Assembly: GCA_964600285.1 (NCBI GenBank)
Contig: CAZRIZ010000017.1
Span: 1 to 21,213 of the forward strand
Direction: 5' to 3'
Length of the DNA stretch: 21,213 nucleotides
Origin: CAZRIZ01 sp964600285
GTDB lineage: Bacteria > Patescibacteriota > Saccharimonadia > Saccharimonadales > Saccharimonadaceae
Made by a program: the position numbers and the translations under genes. Positions 6,642 through 13,872 of this stretch are shown piece after piece. The first letter of the stretch is position 1, and every line of letters begins with the position of its first letter. A model generated the notes under the pieces. The model did no database searches and had not been told where the DNA came from. It saw nothing but the letters and a program-made list of their open reading frames with translations.

Positions 6642-7392
6642 TTAAAATTTCGTAACCGTCACTGGTAACCAAGACTGTATGCTCAAAATGAGCCGCTAAA
6701 GAACCGTCAGCTGTCACAATTGACCAACCGTCATCTTGAGTCTTAATTCTATCGCCGCCAAGAGTAGCCATCGGCTCAATCGCCAAAGTGTCACCAATCG
6801 ACAAAATAGGACCCGTGCCAGCTTGACCATAATTTGGAATCTCTGGTGGCATATGCATCTCATTGCCCACACCGTGACCGACCAGATCTCTTATAATCCC
6901 TAATCCAGCTTTCTTCAAAACCTTCTCGACAGCCGCAGAAATATCACCAACCCTAGCCCCGGCTTTAACTTTATCAATACCAGCGTACAAGGCTCGCTCG
7001 GTGTTCTTGAGCAACATTTTCTTTGCCCCGCTAGCCTTCTCACCTATTATCATAGTAAAGGCCGAGTCTACTTTCATGGCTTTATAAGTAATTGTCAAAT
7101 CAAATCCAACAACGTCACCACTAACAAAACTATAATCGGTTGGGATAGAGTGCACGATTTGGTCATTGACGGACACACAAATATTACCTGGAAAATTCAC
7201 ACTAGGATCTTTATAAGTAGCAGTTGCACCAAGACGAGCAATCTCTTGTCCAACCCATGCGTCAATCTCTAGTCCTGTTACGCCTGGCACGGCCCGAGTC
7301 TTTATACCAGATAAAATCGAGGCCAGAATTCGGCCACCTTCACGCATTAAATCAATTTGTTCAGACGTTTTTTGAGGTTGCAATGTGCTCAT
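6637..7392 (-). CDS. map: Type I methionine aminopeptidase
   Basis: Removes the initiator methionine from new proteins after deformylation. The 251-residue protein has the pita-bread fold residues: His81 (IVHSIP) and the five metal ligands Asp98, Asp109, His173 (GHGVG), Glu206 (IEPM) and Glu237 (FEHTVLV). The start MSTLQPQ fits the short N-terminus of type I enzymes. It lies inside the 3' end of adk, overlapping it by 32 nt, and has only a weak ribosome binding site. The adk-map order is common in bacteria. It works in the same pathway as def and fmt found at 13291-14763. Confidence 0.97.
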   Translation of the reverse strand: MSTLQPQKTSEQIDLMREGGRILASILSGIKTRAVPGVTGLEIDAWVGQEIARLGATATYKDPSVNFPGNICVSVNDQIVHSIPTDYSFVSGDVVGFDLTITYKAMKVDSAFTMIIGEKASGAKKMLLKNTERALYAGIDKVKAGARVGDISAAVEKVLKKAGLGIIRDLVGHGVGNEMHMPPEIPNYGQAGTGPILSIGDTLAIEPMATLGGDRIKTQDDGWSIVTADGSLAAHFEHTVLVTSDGYEILT

Positions 7393-7915
7393 GGACTACT
7401 TTCATAATGTTCTGATGAGTTTGCTCGATTGAGCCATCACCATCGACATGAAAAATTCTAACTTTATTTTTCTTAAATTCATTTAGTGCCTTCTTAGTAT
7501 CGGTCTTAAAAATCTTGATTCGATTTTTTATTGTCTCAGCAGTATCATCTGCCCGACCACGCTCCGACATGCGTCTTTTGACTTCGTCTTCAGACACGTC
7601 AATTACTACGATAGCATCAACATGATATTCATTGTTATTCTTTATCAACCAGTCTGATTGCTCTTTTTGCCTCGGGTAGCCATCGATAACAAGCTTTTGT
7701 CCAGATTCTTTTGCCAGTTTATAAGCATCAGAAATCGCTCGATTAGTTATTTTATTATCAACCATCAAGCCATTCATCAAAGTTTGCTTGACTTCTGGAT
7801 CATCTAACGTACGCAGGTATTGACCCATGCTAAAATGTATCCAGTTCATCTCCTCTGCTAGCAACTCAACTTGAGTGCTTTTGCCAGATCCAGGAGGACC
7901 AAAAAATAAAATCAT
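7361..7915 (-). CDS. adk: Adenylate kinase
   Basis: Interconverts ATP + AMP and 2 ADP in the cytoplasm. The 184-residue protein shows the P-loop GPPGSGKST (6-14), the AMP-binding DGYPR (78-82, DGFPR in most relatives) and RGRADDT (119-125). The LID is the short form, without the zinc-binding cysteine insert. The start overlaps the yqeY stop in an ATGA arrangement and is preceded by AGAGAGG. The 3' end overlaps map by 32 nt, so translation of the two is probably coupled. Confidence 0.95.
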   Translation of the reverse strand: MILFFGPPGSGKSTQVELLAEEMNWIHFSMGQYLRTLDDPEVKQTLMNGLMVDNKITNRAISDAYKLAKESGQKLVIDGYPRQKEQSDWLIKNNNEYHVDAIVVIDVSEDEVKRRMSERGRADDTAETIKNRIKIFKTDTKKALNEFKKNKVRIFHVDGDGSIEQTHQNIMKVVHEHIATSKNV

Positions 7916-8370
7916 TGGCTTAACCTCTCTTTTACTAACAGAGCCACCATCGCGCCATCAGCCGAATTACCGACTTTTGATTTCACCACACCAATTATCT
8001 TACCCATATCTGACAACACTGGTTTTGACCCAAAATTATTAACAGCCTCGTCAACAATTTGTCTAACCTCCGCCTCAGACAACATTTTGGGTAAATAATT
8101 TTTAAGAATTTCTAGCTCAGTTTTTTCTCGCTCGGCCAACTCCGCTCGACCAGCTTTTGAATACATCTCTGCCGCTTCGCGTCGCTTCTTGGCTTCTTTC
8201 ATAACCACCTGTTCTACCTGGTCATCGCTCAATCCTGACTCACGCAACCCTAAAGAGATTTCTTGATTAGTCACCTCTGATTTAAGCAAACGCAAAGTAT
8301 CACAAACTGTGTGATCACCAGACCTTAAGGCGTTTTTTAGATCTTGATTGATCTTCGCCTTGAGTTCCAT
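7912..8370 (-). CDS. yqeY: GatB/YqeY domain protein
   Basis: A 152-residue free-standing YqeY protein. This domain resembles the C-terminal tRNA-binding tail of the GatB amidotransferase subunit; its own role is not established. Typical features are the N-terminal LKAKINQDLKNALRSGD, TLRLLKSEV, a KEAKKRREAAEMY helix, LPKMLSEAEV and the C-terminal MGKIIGVVKSKV. The start shares a base with the rpsU stop (TAATG), so it is probably translated by coupling; no separate Shine-Dalgarno is visible. The rpsU-yqeY pair is widely conserved. Confidence 0.93.
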   Translation of the reverse strand: MELKAKINQDLKNALRSGDHTVCDTLRLLKSEVTNQEISLGLRESGLSDDQVEQVVMKEAKKRREAAEMYSKAGRAELAEREKTELEILKNYLPKMLSEAEVRQIVDEAVNNFGSKPVLSDMGKIIGVVKSKVGNSADGAMVALLVKERLSQ

Positions 8371-8585
8371 TAGTGTAGTCCGAGTTTGATTTTATTAAAT
8401 TTGTCAGCGCGACGCTTTTTAGACACTATAGCCTTAGTGCGACGTTCTGATTTAGAGATTGGTTTCTCAAAACGCATTGTCTCTTTTTTAGTAGACAAAA
8501 TACCACTTTGTAAAACTTTACGGTTAAAACGACGAACTAAGTTCTCGTTTGCTTCCTTTTCATCTTTTCTTGTAACTTGTACCAT
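8370..8585 (-). CDS. rpsU: 30S ribosomal protein S21
   Basis: Small-subunit protein near the anti-Shine-Dalgarno region. The 71 residues match the family: N-terminal VQVTRKDEKEANENLVRRF, a central FxKP-like segment (RFEKPISKSERR), and a very basic tail (SKKRR...NKIKLG). It heads the rpsU-yqeY-adk-map run. Its own promoter is very close: the -10 ends 8 nt before the ATG and no Shine-Dalgarno fits in between, so the mRNA is expected to have a leader of 0-2 nt. Confidence 0.95.
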   Translation of the reverse strand: MVQVTRKDEKEANENLVRRFNRKVLQSGILSTKKETMRFEKPISKSERRTKAIVSKKRRADKFNKIKLGLH

Positions 8586-8593
8586 ATCTTTTA

Positions 8594-8622
8594 ATAATAA
8601 CAGATTAACGACTTGATGACAA
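8594..8622 (-). promoter_or_regulatory. Promoter of the rpsU operon (leaderless)
   Basis: On the minus strand TTGTCA (8617-8622) and TATTAT (8594-8599), each 5 of 6 to consensus, are spaced by 17 bp. Only 8 nt separate the -10 from the rpsU ATG. The promoter lies in the short gap after recJ. Confidence 0.7.
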
Positions 8623-8631
8623 TAAAAAAGT

Positions 8632-10269
8632 CTATTTTGTGAAAGCTAAACTGATAATCCTTCCTTCCACACTGTTCTTCCCCTGCCACTGATTCAGCAT
8701 TAGAGTTAGGGTTAGCTCAATAACACAACCTAACGCCAAATCAGGGTACTTGTCAACCAAACCAAAACCGAGCACATCCATCTTGTTGCCAGATTCGTCA
8801 CTTACCCGAAGCTTATAGTGATTAGCTTCCCTACCTAACTTTTGCAATCGCTCGATTCTTAAGTTGTGCACCAGAAAAATCGGCTCGGGATTGCCCACAC
8901 CAAATGGTTCCATTTGCGACATTAGGTCATAAAACTTCTTATTAAGTAAGGATAAATCGGGTAAGTCAATGTCAACTTTTGCCTCAAGAAACCTTAATTG
9001 GTCTTTTAATTTTTTAGATTTATATAGTTTATTAATCTGTTTTGTAAATTCATCTAGGTTCTCTTTTTTTAACTTCACGCCACCAGCCGCCGCATGGCCT
9101 CCACCAGACTCTAGCAAATCCGCGTTTGCGTGTATGGCTTCTGCAATAGAAAATTCGCCAAAGCTACGCGCTGAACCCTTTAGAAACTCCCCGTCATCGT
9201 GCAAAACAAAAGCTGGTCGAGAAAAAGTCTCCATAATTTTCGACGCTACAATGCCAACCACACCCTCGTGCCAGTTTTTTCCAGTCAAAACTAAAACGGC
9301 GTCATCAGATAATTCGGCTTGTTTTGTAGCCTCATCAATAATTTTATTTTGGAGAGCCTTTCGCTTCTGATTGAGATACTCTAATCTCTCTACAGACGAC
9401 TTAGCTTCTGATTCTGTTTCTGCCAGCAGAATATCCAGTGCCAGTTCAGCTGACTCGAGACGACCAGCAGCATTAAAACGCGGGGCAATACCAAATGCCA
9501 CAGTATCAGATTTAATATCATTTACTGCAAAACCAGCAGTAGACATTAAATATTTAAGACCTAGTCGACGAGTCTTTGACAAAACCATTAACCCATACTT
9601 AGCTAGAATACGATTCTCGCTATTTAACGGCACAAGATCGGCTATCGTACCAATAGCGACCAAATCTAGTAACCACTTTTCTTGCCCCAGCGGGAGTGTG
9701 TTTAGCTCTCTTTGTAAGGCGACTGCCAAATTAAAGGCTACACCCACCCCAGATAATGATCGATTCTTGTATTTACTATCTGGGCGGTTCGGGTTAACAA
9801 CAGCAATGGCTTCTGGTAAATCATCAGAAACGCTATGGTGGTCGGTGACAATTACATCAATACCAAGCTTATTAGCAGACTCTATTTCAACATGGTTCAT
9901 GCTACCACAATCAACCGTTACAATTACATCTGGCTTTGGCAGTAAATGCTCAATCACCGTTTTATTCAAACCATAGCCCTCATAAAAACGATTCGGTAAA
10001 CGATATTCTACATTATTAAAACCCAAGCTCTTAAGTGCATCTAAAAGCAAAGCCGTAGAAGTAATGCCATCGGAGTCGTAGTCGCCGTAAATTAAAATGT
10101 TTTCATCCTTATCGTATGCCGATTTAAGACGATCTACGGCCACTTTCATGTCAGCAAGTTCAAATGGATCGTCAAGTTCAGAATAAGACGGGTTTAAGAA
10201 ACTGGCGCGTTGGCTCAAATCTATGCCACGATTGACTAGCAACAAGTCTAGCAAATCAAGTTCGGTCAT
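8632..10269 (-). CDS. recJ: Single-stranded-DNA-specific exonuclease RecJ
   Basis: DHH-family 5'-3' exonuclease acting on single-stranded DNA in recombination and repair. In the 545-residue protein, motif I DYDSDGIT (63-70), DCGS (120-123), motif III DHHS (143-146) and a motif-IV-like IADLVPL (209-215) carry the metal ligands. The DHHA1 part shows RFNAAGR (264-270) and SGGGHAAAGG (388-397), and an OB-fold follows near the C-terminus. The start is placed at the ATG 6 nt after the winged-helix gene; no Shine-Dalgarno is visible, so coupling with that gene is likely. The order of helix-turn-helix gene then recJ suggests one transcript. Confidence 0.96.
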   Translation of the reverse strand: MTELDLLDLLLVNRGIDLSQRASFLNPSYSELDDPFELADMKVAVDRLKSAYDKDENILIYGDYDSDGITSTALLLDALKSLGFNNVEYRLPNRFYEGYGLNKTVIEHLLPKPDVIVTVDCGSMNHVEIESANKLGIDVIVTDHHSVSDDLPEAIAVVNPNRPDSKYKNRSLSGVGVAFNLAVALQRELNTLPLGQEKWLLDLVAIGTIADLVPLNSENRILAKYGLMVLSKTRRLGLKYLMSTAGFAVNDIKSDTVAFGIAPRFNAAGRLESAELALDILLAETESEAKSSVERLEYLNQKRKALQNKIIDEATKQAELSDDAVLVLTGKNWHEGVVGIVASKIMETFSRPAFVLHDDGEFLKGSARSFGEFSIAEAIHANADLLESGGGHAAAGGVKLKKENLDEFTKQINKLYKSKKLKDQLRFLEAKVDIDLPDLSLLNKKFYDLMSQMEPFGVGNPEPIFLVHNLRIERLQKLGREANHYKLRVSDESGNKMDVLGFGLVDKYPDLALGCVIELTLTLMLNQWQGKNSVEGRIISLAFTK

Positions 10270-10275
10270 AAAAAA

Positions 10276-10572
10276 CTAAGCTTTGCTCGATGGACGAGCC
10301 TTGGCCGCCTGTTGTTGAGTTTTTATTACAATACTTTGTAGTTCTTTAAATATCAAAAACTGTTTATTAGCTGAGTAAATATTTGAATTACCCTTTCGGT
10401 CGCAGCGCAAGAAACCAGCCCTCTCTAACTTCTTCAATTCTCTCTGGATATTACCCGGATCTTCTTTTATTAATTTAGCCAGTCCTCTAATATGAGTCCT
10501 AAAATCAGGATATTTAGCATAAACTACGACAACCTTTCGGCGTACCCTTGATGTGATAAATACGTCTAACAT
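10276..10572 (-). CDS. Small winged-helix transcription regulator
   Basis: A 98-residue ArsR/MarR-like winged-helix protein. The N-terminal LDVFITSRVRRKVVVVY helix, the THIRGLAKLIKEDPGNIQRELKKL helix-turn-helix (about 27-50, recognition helix around GNIQRELKKLE) and the wing (FLRCDRKGNSNIYSAN) are typical. The tail is basic and Gln/Ala-rich. Such proteins are common in CPR genomes; the target is unknown. It has its own promoter, an AAGAGA ribosome binding site, and lies 6 nt before recJ, so it may regulate its own operon. Confidence 0.85.
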   Translation of the reverse strand: MLDVFITSRVRRKVVVVYAKYPDFRTHIRGLAKLIKEDPGNIQRELKKLERAGFLRCDRKGNSNIYSANKQFLIFKELQSIVIKTQQQAAKARPSSKA

Positions 10573-10596
10573 TTATCTCTTTCTTTTCTTAACCTA

Positions 10597-10625
10597 AGTT
10601 TACACTTTTTACAACAATTTGCCAA
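10597..10625 (-). promoter_or_regulatory. Promoter of the winged-helix gene and recJ
   Basis: On the minus strand TTGGCA (10620-10625, 5 of 6) and TAAACT (10597-10602, 4 of 6) are spaced by 17 bp. The expected leader is about 18 nt with an AAGAGA ribosome binding site. Confidence 0.55.
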
Positions 10626-10630
10626 ACTTT

Positions 10631-11287
10631 TTACTGCCAATTTAGAATATTTTGATTAATTTCGGCAACAGCCTCCTCTAAACTTGGGACTGTGTTGTCA
10701 TCGTAGTAATGGTCTGTGCTAAGATAATTAGCTTTTACGTCAAGAATGTGAATTTCATCCATAGACATATGGAGACGATTCACAGCTGCTGTGCAAGCTA
10801 CTGGGCTAGCAGCTATGAGCTTACCTACTCGAATTGGCTTAAGGAAATCTAGAACTGCCTCAACTGAGAAGCTTTTGTCGAAACCATCGCTTACAAGGAT
10901 AATATTACGCCCGATCAGCATATTAACGTCAACTGTGCCACCATCACCAATTATCCGATTAATCTTCTGAAAAGCTTCGCGCTTCTTTTCTTGGAGATAG
11001 CCGTGAAACTCATTTGTATACTCGCTAATTTCAAATCGTGAAAGATTGCCATCATAGGTAAAATTACCATTTTGAGAAACCGATCCAAAAGTAAGACTCT
11101 CGCCCGGGACCTCTATAGACTCTGTCACTAAGAGCATCAATAAAGTATGTAGACTGGTGGCGATAGGCTTGCCAACTAAGATTCCTCCGCTATCGAGTGA
11201 CAAAACAGCGCAGTTCTCAAAGCGATAAGCCTCAAACAGCTTCTGCGCAAGCAAACTCCCGGCCTCGTGACGACTTTTAAAATACAT
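10631..11287 (-). CDS. Degenerate phosphoribosyltransferase-fold protein (COG1926-like)
   Basis: The 218-residue protein follows the layout of predicted phosphoribosyltransferases of the COG1926 type: an N-terminal FKSRHEAGSLLAQKL, a LSLDSGGILVGKPIA segment where active relatives have PRGG-V-P-V, a P-x-x-x-x-x-FGSV region, a long helix (about 90-112), a PRPP-loop position, an AASPVA strand (159-164) and HYYDD (193-197). At the PRPP loop it reads NIILVSDGFDKSFS (128-141), lacking the paired acidic residues and the T-G-T/S of the usual VDDGxxTG signature. Catalysis is therefore doubtful; a binding or regulatory role is possible. It is divergent from priA over 29 bp and probably leaderless. Confidence 0.75.
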   Translation of the reverse strand: MYFKSRHEAGSLLAQKLFEAYRFENCAVLSLDSGGILVGKPIATSLHTLLMLLVTESIEVPGESLTFGSVSQNGNFTYDGNLSRFEISEYTNEFHGYLQEKKREAFQKINRIIGDGGTVDVNMLIGRNIILVSDGFDKSFSVEAVLDFLKPIRVGKLIAASPVACTAAVNRLHMSMDEIHILDVKANYLSTDHYYDDNTVPSLEEAVAEINQNILNWQ

Positions 11288-11293
11288 ATGCTT

Positions 11294-11309
11294 ATTTTAC
11301 CAGTATAAT
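11294..11309. promoter_or_regulatory. Back-to-back -10 elements for the PRTase-like gene and priA
   Basis: Leftward, TGG-TAAAAT (TAAAAT at 11294-11299, extended -10) ends 6 nt before the PRTase-like ATG. Rightward, TATAAT (11304-11309) ends 7 nt before the priA ATG. Only 4 bp separate the two boxes, and neither gene has a Shine-Dalgarno. The whole intergenic gap is 29 bp, so any -35 contact of either promoter must lie across the other promoter or inside the other gene. Both mRNAs are expected to be leaderless. Confidence 0.65.
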
Positions 11310-11316
11310 AGGTATT

Positions 11317-13254
11317 ATGCACTATTACCTAGTTGGTGTAGCCAAACAAGCCGTCAAAGAGCAGCCTTTTTTGACATACTCGTATGACGAGGAGCTTGAG
11401 ATTGGGTCAATTGTGCTAGTTCCGCTAAGAAACAGCTCCGCTATAGGTGTAGTGTTCAAAAAAGTTGTTCAACCAAGTTTTAAAACTCGACCCATCACCA
11501 AACTTGTCAATGATCAGCCGCTACCAAAACATTTACTCAAAATTACTTCTTGGATAAGTGATTACTACTGCACACCAACGTCGCAAGTTTTGGTTTCTGT
11601 TTTACCAACAGGGCTCAACAAAAAGCGTCGATCAGGCAGTAAAATCGACTCCATAAAAACTAAAGATACAAACAGCCAGCTTACACCAACTACTGAACAA
11701 TCTAGAGCCGTTAGTCTAATAAAACAATCGCCTCATAAAACTCTGTTGCTCCATGGCGTAACTGGCTCTGGTAAAACTACTGTGTATATTGAATTAGTCA
11801 GAGACTGTCTAAAATCTGGACATTCCGCCATAATTATAGTTCCTGAGATTGCCTTGACTGCTCAGTTAATCAGTCAATTTGCGGCCCATTTCCAAGATAT
11901 TGTGCTATTACACTCTAAACTAACCGAATCGCAACGACATCTCAATTGGTTGAGATGTTTGACTACTAGTTCGCCCCAAGTAATTATTGGTGCTCGCTCT
12001 GCTATATTTGCGCCCGTTAAACAAATCGGATTAATTGTTGTTGACGAGTGCCATGAATCTAGCTTAAAACAAGATAAAAATCCACGTTACAGCACGAGCC
12101 GAGTAGCTGGAGCAATAGCAAAAATGACAAATGCTAAACTGGTCCTTGGAAGCGCAACACCGTTAGTTAGTGATTATTTTCTAATAAAAAAGATTTCTGG
12201 TGAGGTTATTGAACTGACGGGTAGCGCCATGCCCACAGAAAAGCCATCTATTGAACTAATTGACATGACCAAAAAGGCTAACTTTTCTCAGCACAGCTTT
12301 TTATCTGACGCTTTGATGGCATCGATAAAATGGTCTCTAGACAACAAGGAGCAAGCCCTACTTTTCCACAATAGGCGTGGATCAAGCAGCGCAACTCTGT
12401 GCCGTGATTGTGGCTGGCTAGCAATGTGTCAAAATTGCCAAGTCCCCCTAATCCTCCACCATGATCGATTTAACTTGACGTGTCATGTTTGTGGACATAA
12501 GGAACCCATTCCTTTCACATGTCCAGATTGTGGCTCTAGCAATATCGACCACGCTGGCATTGGTACTAAACTTATCGAGAAAGAAATTACAAAACACTTT
12601 CCCGAGGCGAATATAGCCAGATTCGATGGAGATAGTGGACGGGAACAAACCGTCGATAAGTACTATGACCGGTTAGTTTCTGGCGAAATTGATATCTTAA
12701 TTGGCACTCAAGTCGTAGCAAAAGGACTAAACCTACCAAAACTCAGCACCGTTGGCATAATTCAAGCCGACACCGGCCTCACCCTACCCGACTTTGTAAC
12801 CGAGGAGCGAAACTTTCAACAAATTACGCAGGTAATCGGACGAGTTGGGCGAAACGATAAGAAAACTCGAGTAATCGTTCAGACATACCGGCCACAACAG
12901 CCTAGTATTAGGCTCGGTATCACACAAGATTACGCCCAATTCTATAAAGACACAGTGAGCATTCGCAAGAAACTAAACTACCCGCCTTTTTCATTTTTAT
13001 TAAAACTTAAAGTTAGCTACAAAACCGAGGCCGCATGCATAAAGGATGCTAAATCTGTTGCGAACTTAATCGGAACTAAATTTCCGGGCACTGTCGTGAT
13101 TGGGCCAGCTCCCGCTTTTTATGAGAGAAGGAACGGTTTATATAATTGGCAAATTATTGTTAAATCTAAACATAGGCCAGACTTACAAAAAATTATAACT
13201 ATATTGCCAAAAACCCATTGGCAATACGACATCGACCCAGAGTCATTGCTTTAA
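11317..13254 (+). CDS. priA: Primosomal protein N' (replication restart helicase PriA)
   Basis: 3'-5' DNA helicase that reloads the replisome at stalled forks. The 645-residue protein has an N-terminal fork-binding domain (about 1-100), Walker A GVTGSGKTT (147-155), DECH (243-246), GSATP (278-282), and eight zinc-binding cysteines in four CxxC pairs (362/365, 371/374, 389/392, 402/405). Helicase motifs GTQVVAKG (463-470) and QVIGRVGRN follow. All key residues appear present. It is preceded by a perfect -10 box 7 nt from the ATG and no Shine-Dalgarno. It runs into def, whose promoter overlaps the priA stop. Confidence 0.97.
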   Translation: MHYYLVGVAKQAVKEQPFLTYSYDEELEIGSIVLVPLRNSSAIGVVFKKVVQPSFKTRPITKLVNDQPLPKHLLKITSWISDYYCTPTSQVLVSVLPTGLNKKRRSGSKIDSIKTKDTNSQLTPTTEQSRAVSLIKQSPHKTLLLHGVTGSGKTTVYIELVRDCLKSGHSAIIIVPEIALTAQLISQFAAHFQDIVLLHSKLTESQRHLNWLRCLTTSSPQVIIGARSAIFAPVKQIGLIVVDECHESSLKQDKNPRYSTSRVAGAIAKMTNAKLVLGSATPLVSDYFLIKKISGEVIELTGSAMPTEKPSIELIDMTKKANFSQHSFLSDALMASIKWSLDNKEQALLFHNRRGSSSATLCRDCGWLAMCQNCQVPLILHHDRFNLTCHVCGHKEPIPFTCPDCGSSNIDHAGIGTKLIEKEITKHFPEANIARFDGDSGREQTVDKYYDRLVSGEIDILIGTQVVAKGLNLPKLSTVGIIQADTGLTLPDFVTEERNFQQITQVIGRVGRNDKKTRVIVQTYRPQQPSIRLGITQDYAQFYKDTVSIRKKLNYPPFSFLLKLKVSYKTEAACIKDAKSVANLIGTKFPGTVVIGPAPAFYERRNGLYNWQIIVKSKHRPDLQKIITILPKTHWQYDIDPESLL

Positions 13255-13274
13255 CAGATAAAAAAAGGTATAAT
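13246..13274 (+). promoter_or_regulatory. Promoter of def-fmt
   Basis: TTGCTT (13246-13251) and a consensus TATAAT (13269-13274) are spaced by 17 bp; the -35 lies at the priA stop codon. The expected start near 13281 leaves a leader of about 10 nt with no Shine-Dalgarno before the def ATG. Confidence 0.6.
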
Positions 13275-13290
13275 TGTCTAACAAATTTTT

Positions 13291-13860
13291 ATGGAAAAGT
13301 TAATTATTACACTACCCGACCCTAGGCTCCGTCAGAAATCCGAGACGGTAGTTAAGATTGATAAAGACATTAAGGATATGATAGCGACCATGAAACAGGC
13401 CGCCATCGACTGGGAAGATAGTCGCCCCAATGAACTTAGCACCGCCCTAGCTGCCGTACAAATTGGAATCATGAAACGAATCGTAATAATCCGAGAAAAC
13501 ATCAGCGACGCAGACAATAAAGATTTTGTCACCTTAATCAACCCCGAAATCGTAAAAGCTACTGGGCGAAAAGAAGTTGACCTTGAGGGCTGCTTAAGCG
13601 TTCCGGATTATTACGGTAAGGTTGCGCGGTTTCCGAAAATTAAAGTTAAGGCTAAAAACGAAAATGGCAAAACCGTCTTTATCAAGGCCGACGGATTTAT
13701 GGCCAGAACACTACAGCACGAAATTGACCACACAAATGGCATAGCTTTTGTTGACCATATCAAGAACCAACCAAACGCTTTTTATAAACTCATGAAGTCT
13801 GGAAAACTAAAAAAAGTAAAATACGATGAAGTGGTTGCTTCCGGCATTTTTAAAGATTAA
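13291..13860 (+). CDS. def: Peptide deformylase
   Basis: Removes the formyl group from N-terminal formyl-methionine. The 189-residue protein shows motif 2 EGCLS (99-103, metal ligand Cys101) and motif 3 HEIDH (143-147, His143, Glu144, His147) followed by TNG. Motif 1, normally GxGLAAPQ, reads STALAAVQ (50-57); the active-site Gln57 is retained, but the glycines and proline are not, and the preceding loop is longer (WEDSRPNEL). It is probably still active because all metal and acid/base residues are present. It is followed by fmt after 12 nt, the common def-fmt pairing. Confidence 0.95.
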   Translation: MEKLIITLPDPRLRQKSETVVKIDKDIKDMIATMKQAAIDWEDSRPNELSTALAAVQIGIMKRIVIIRENISDADNKDFVTLINPEIVKATGRKEVDLEGCLSVPDYYGKVARFPKIKVKAKNENGKTVFIKADGFMARTLQHEIDHTNGIAFVDHIKNQPNAFYKLMKSGKLKKVKYDEVVASGIFKD

Positions 13861-13872
13861 TAATTTATTAAT

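Noticed and set aside
8969..9976. Two long reading frames opposite recJ
   Set aside because: They are antisense to an intact RecJ with all catalytic motifs and have low-complexity Ser/Lys-rich products typical of shadow frames.
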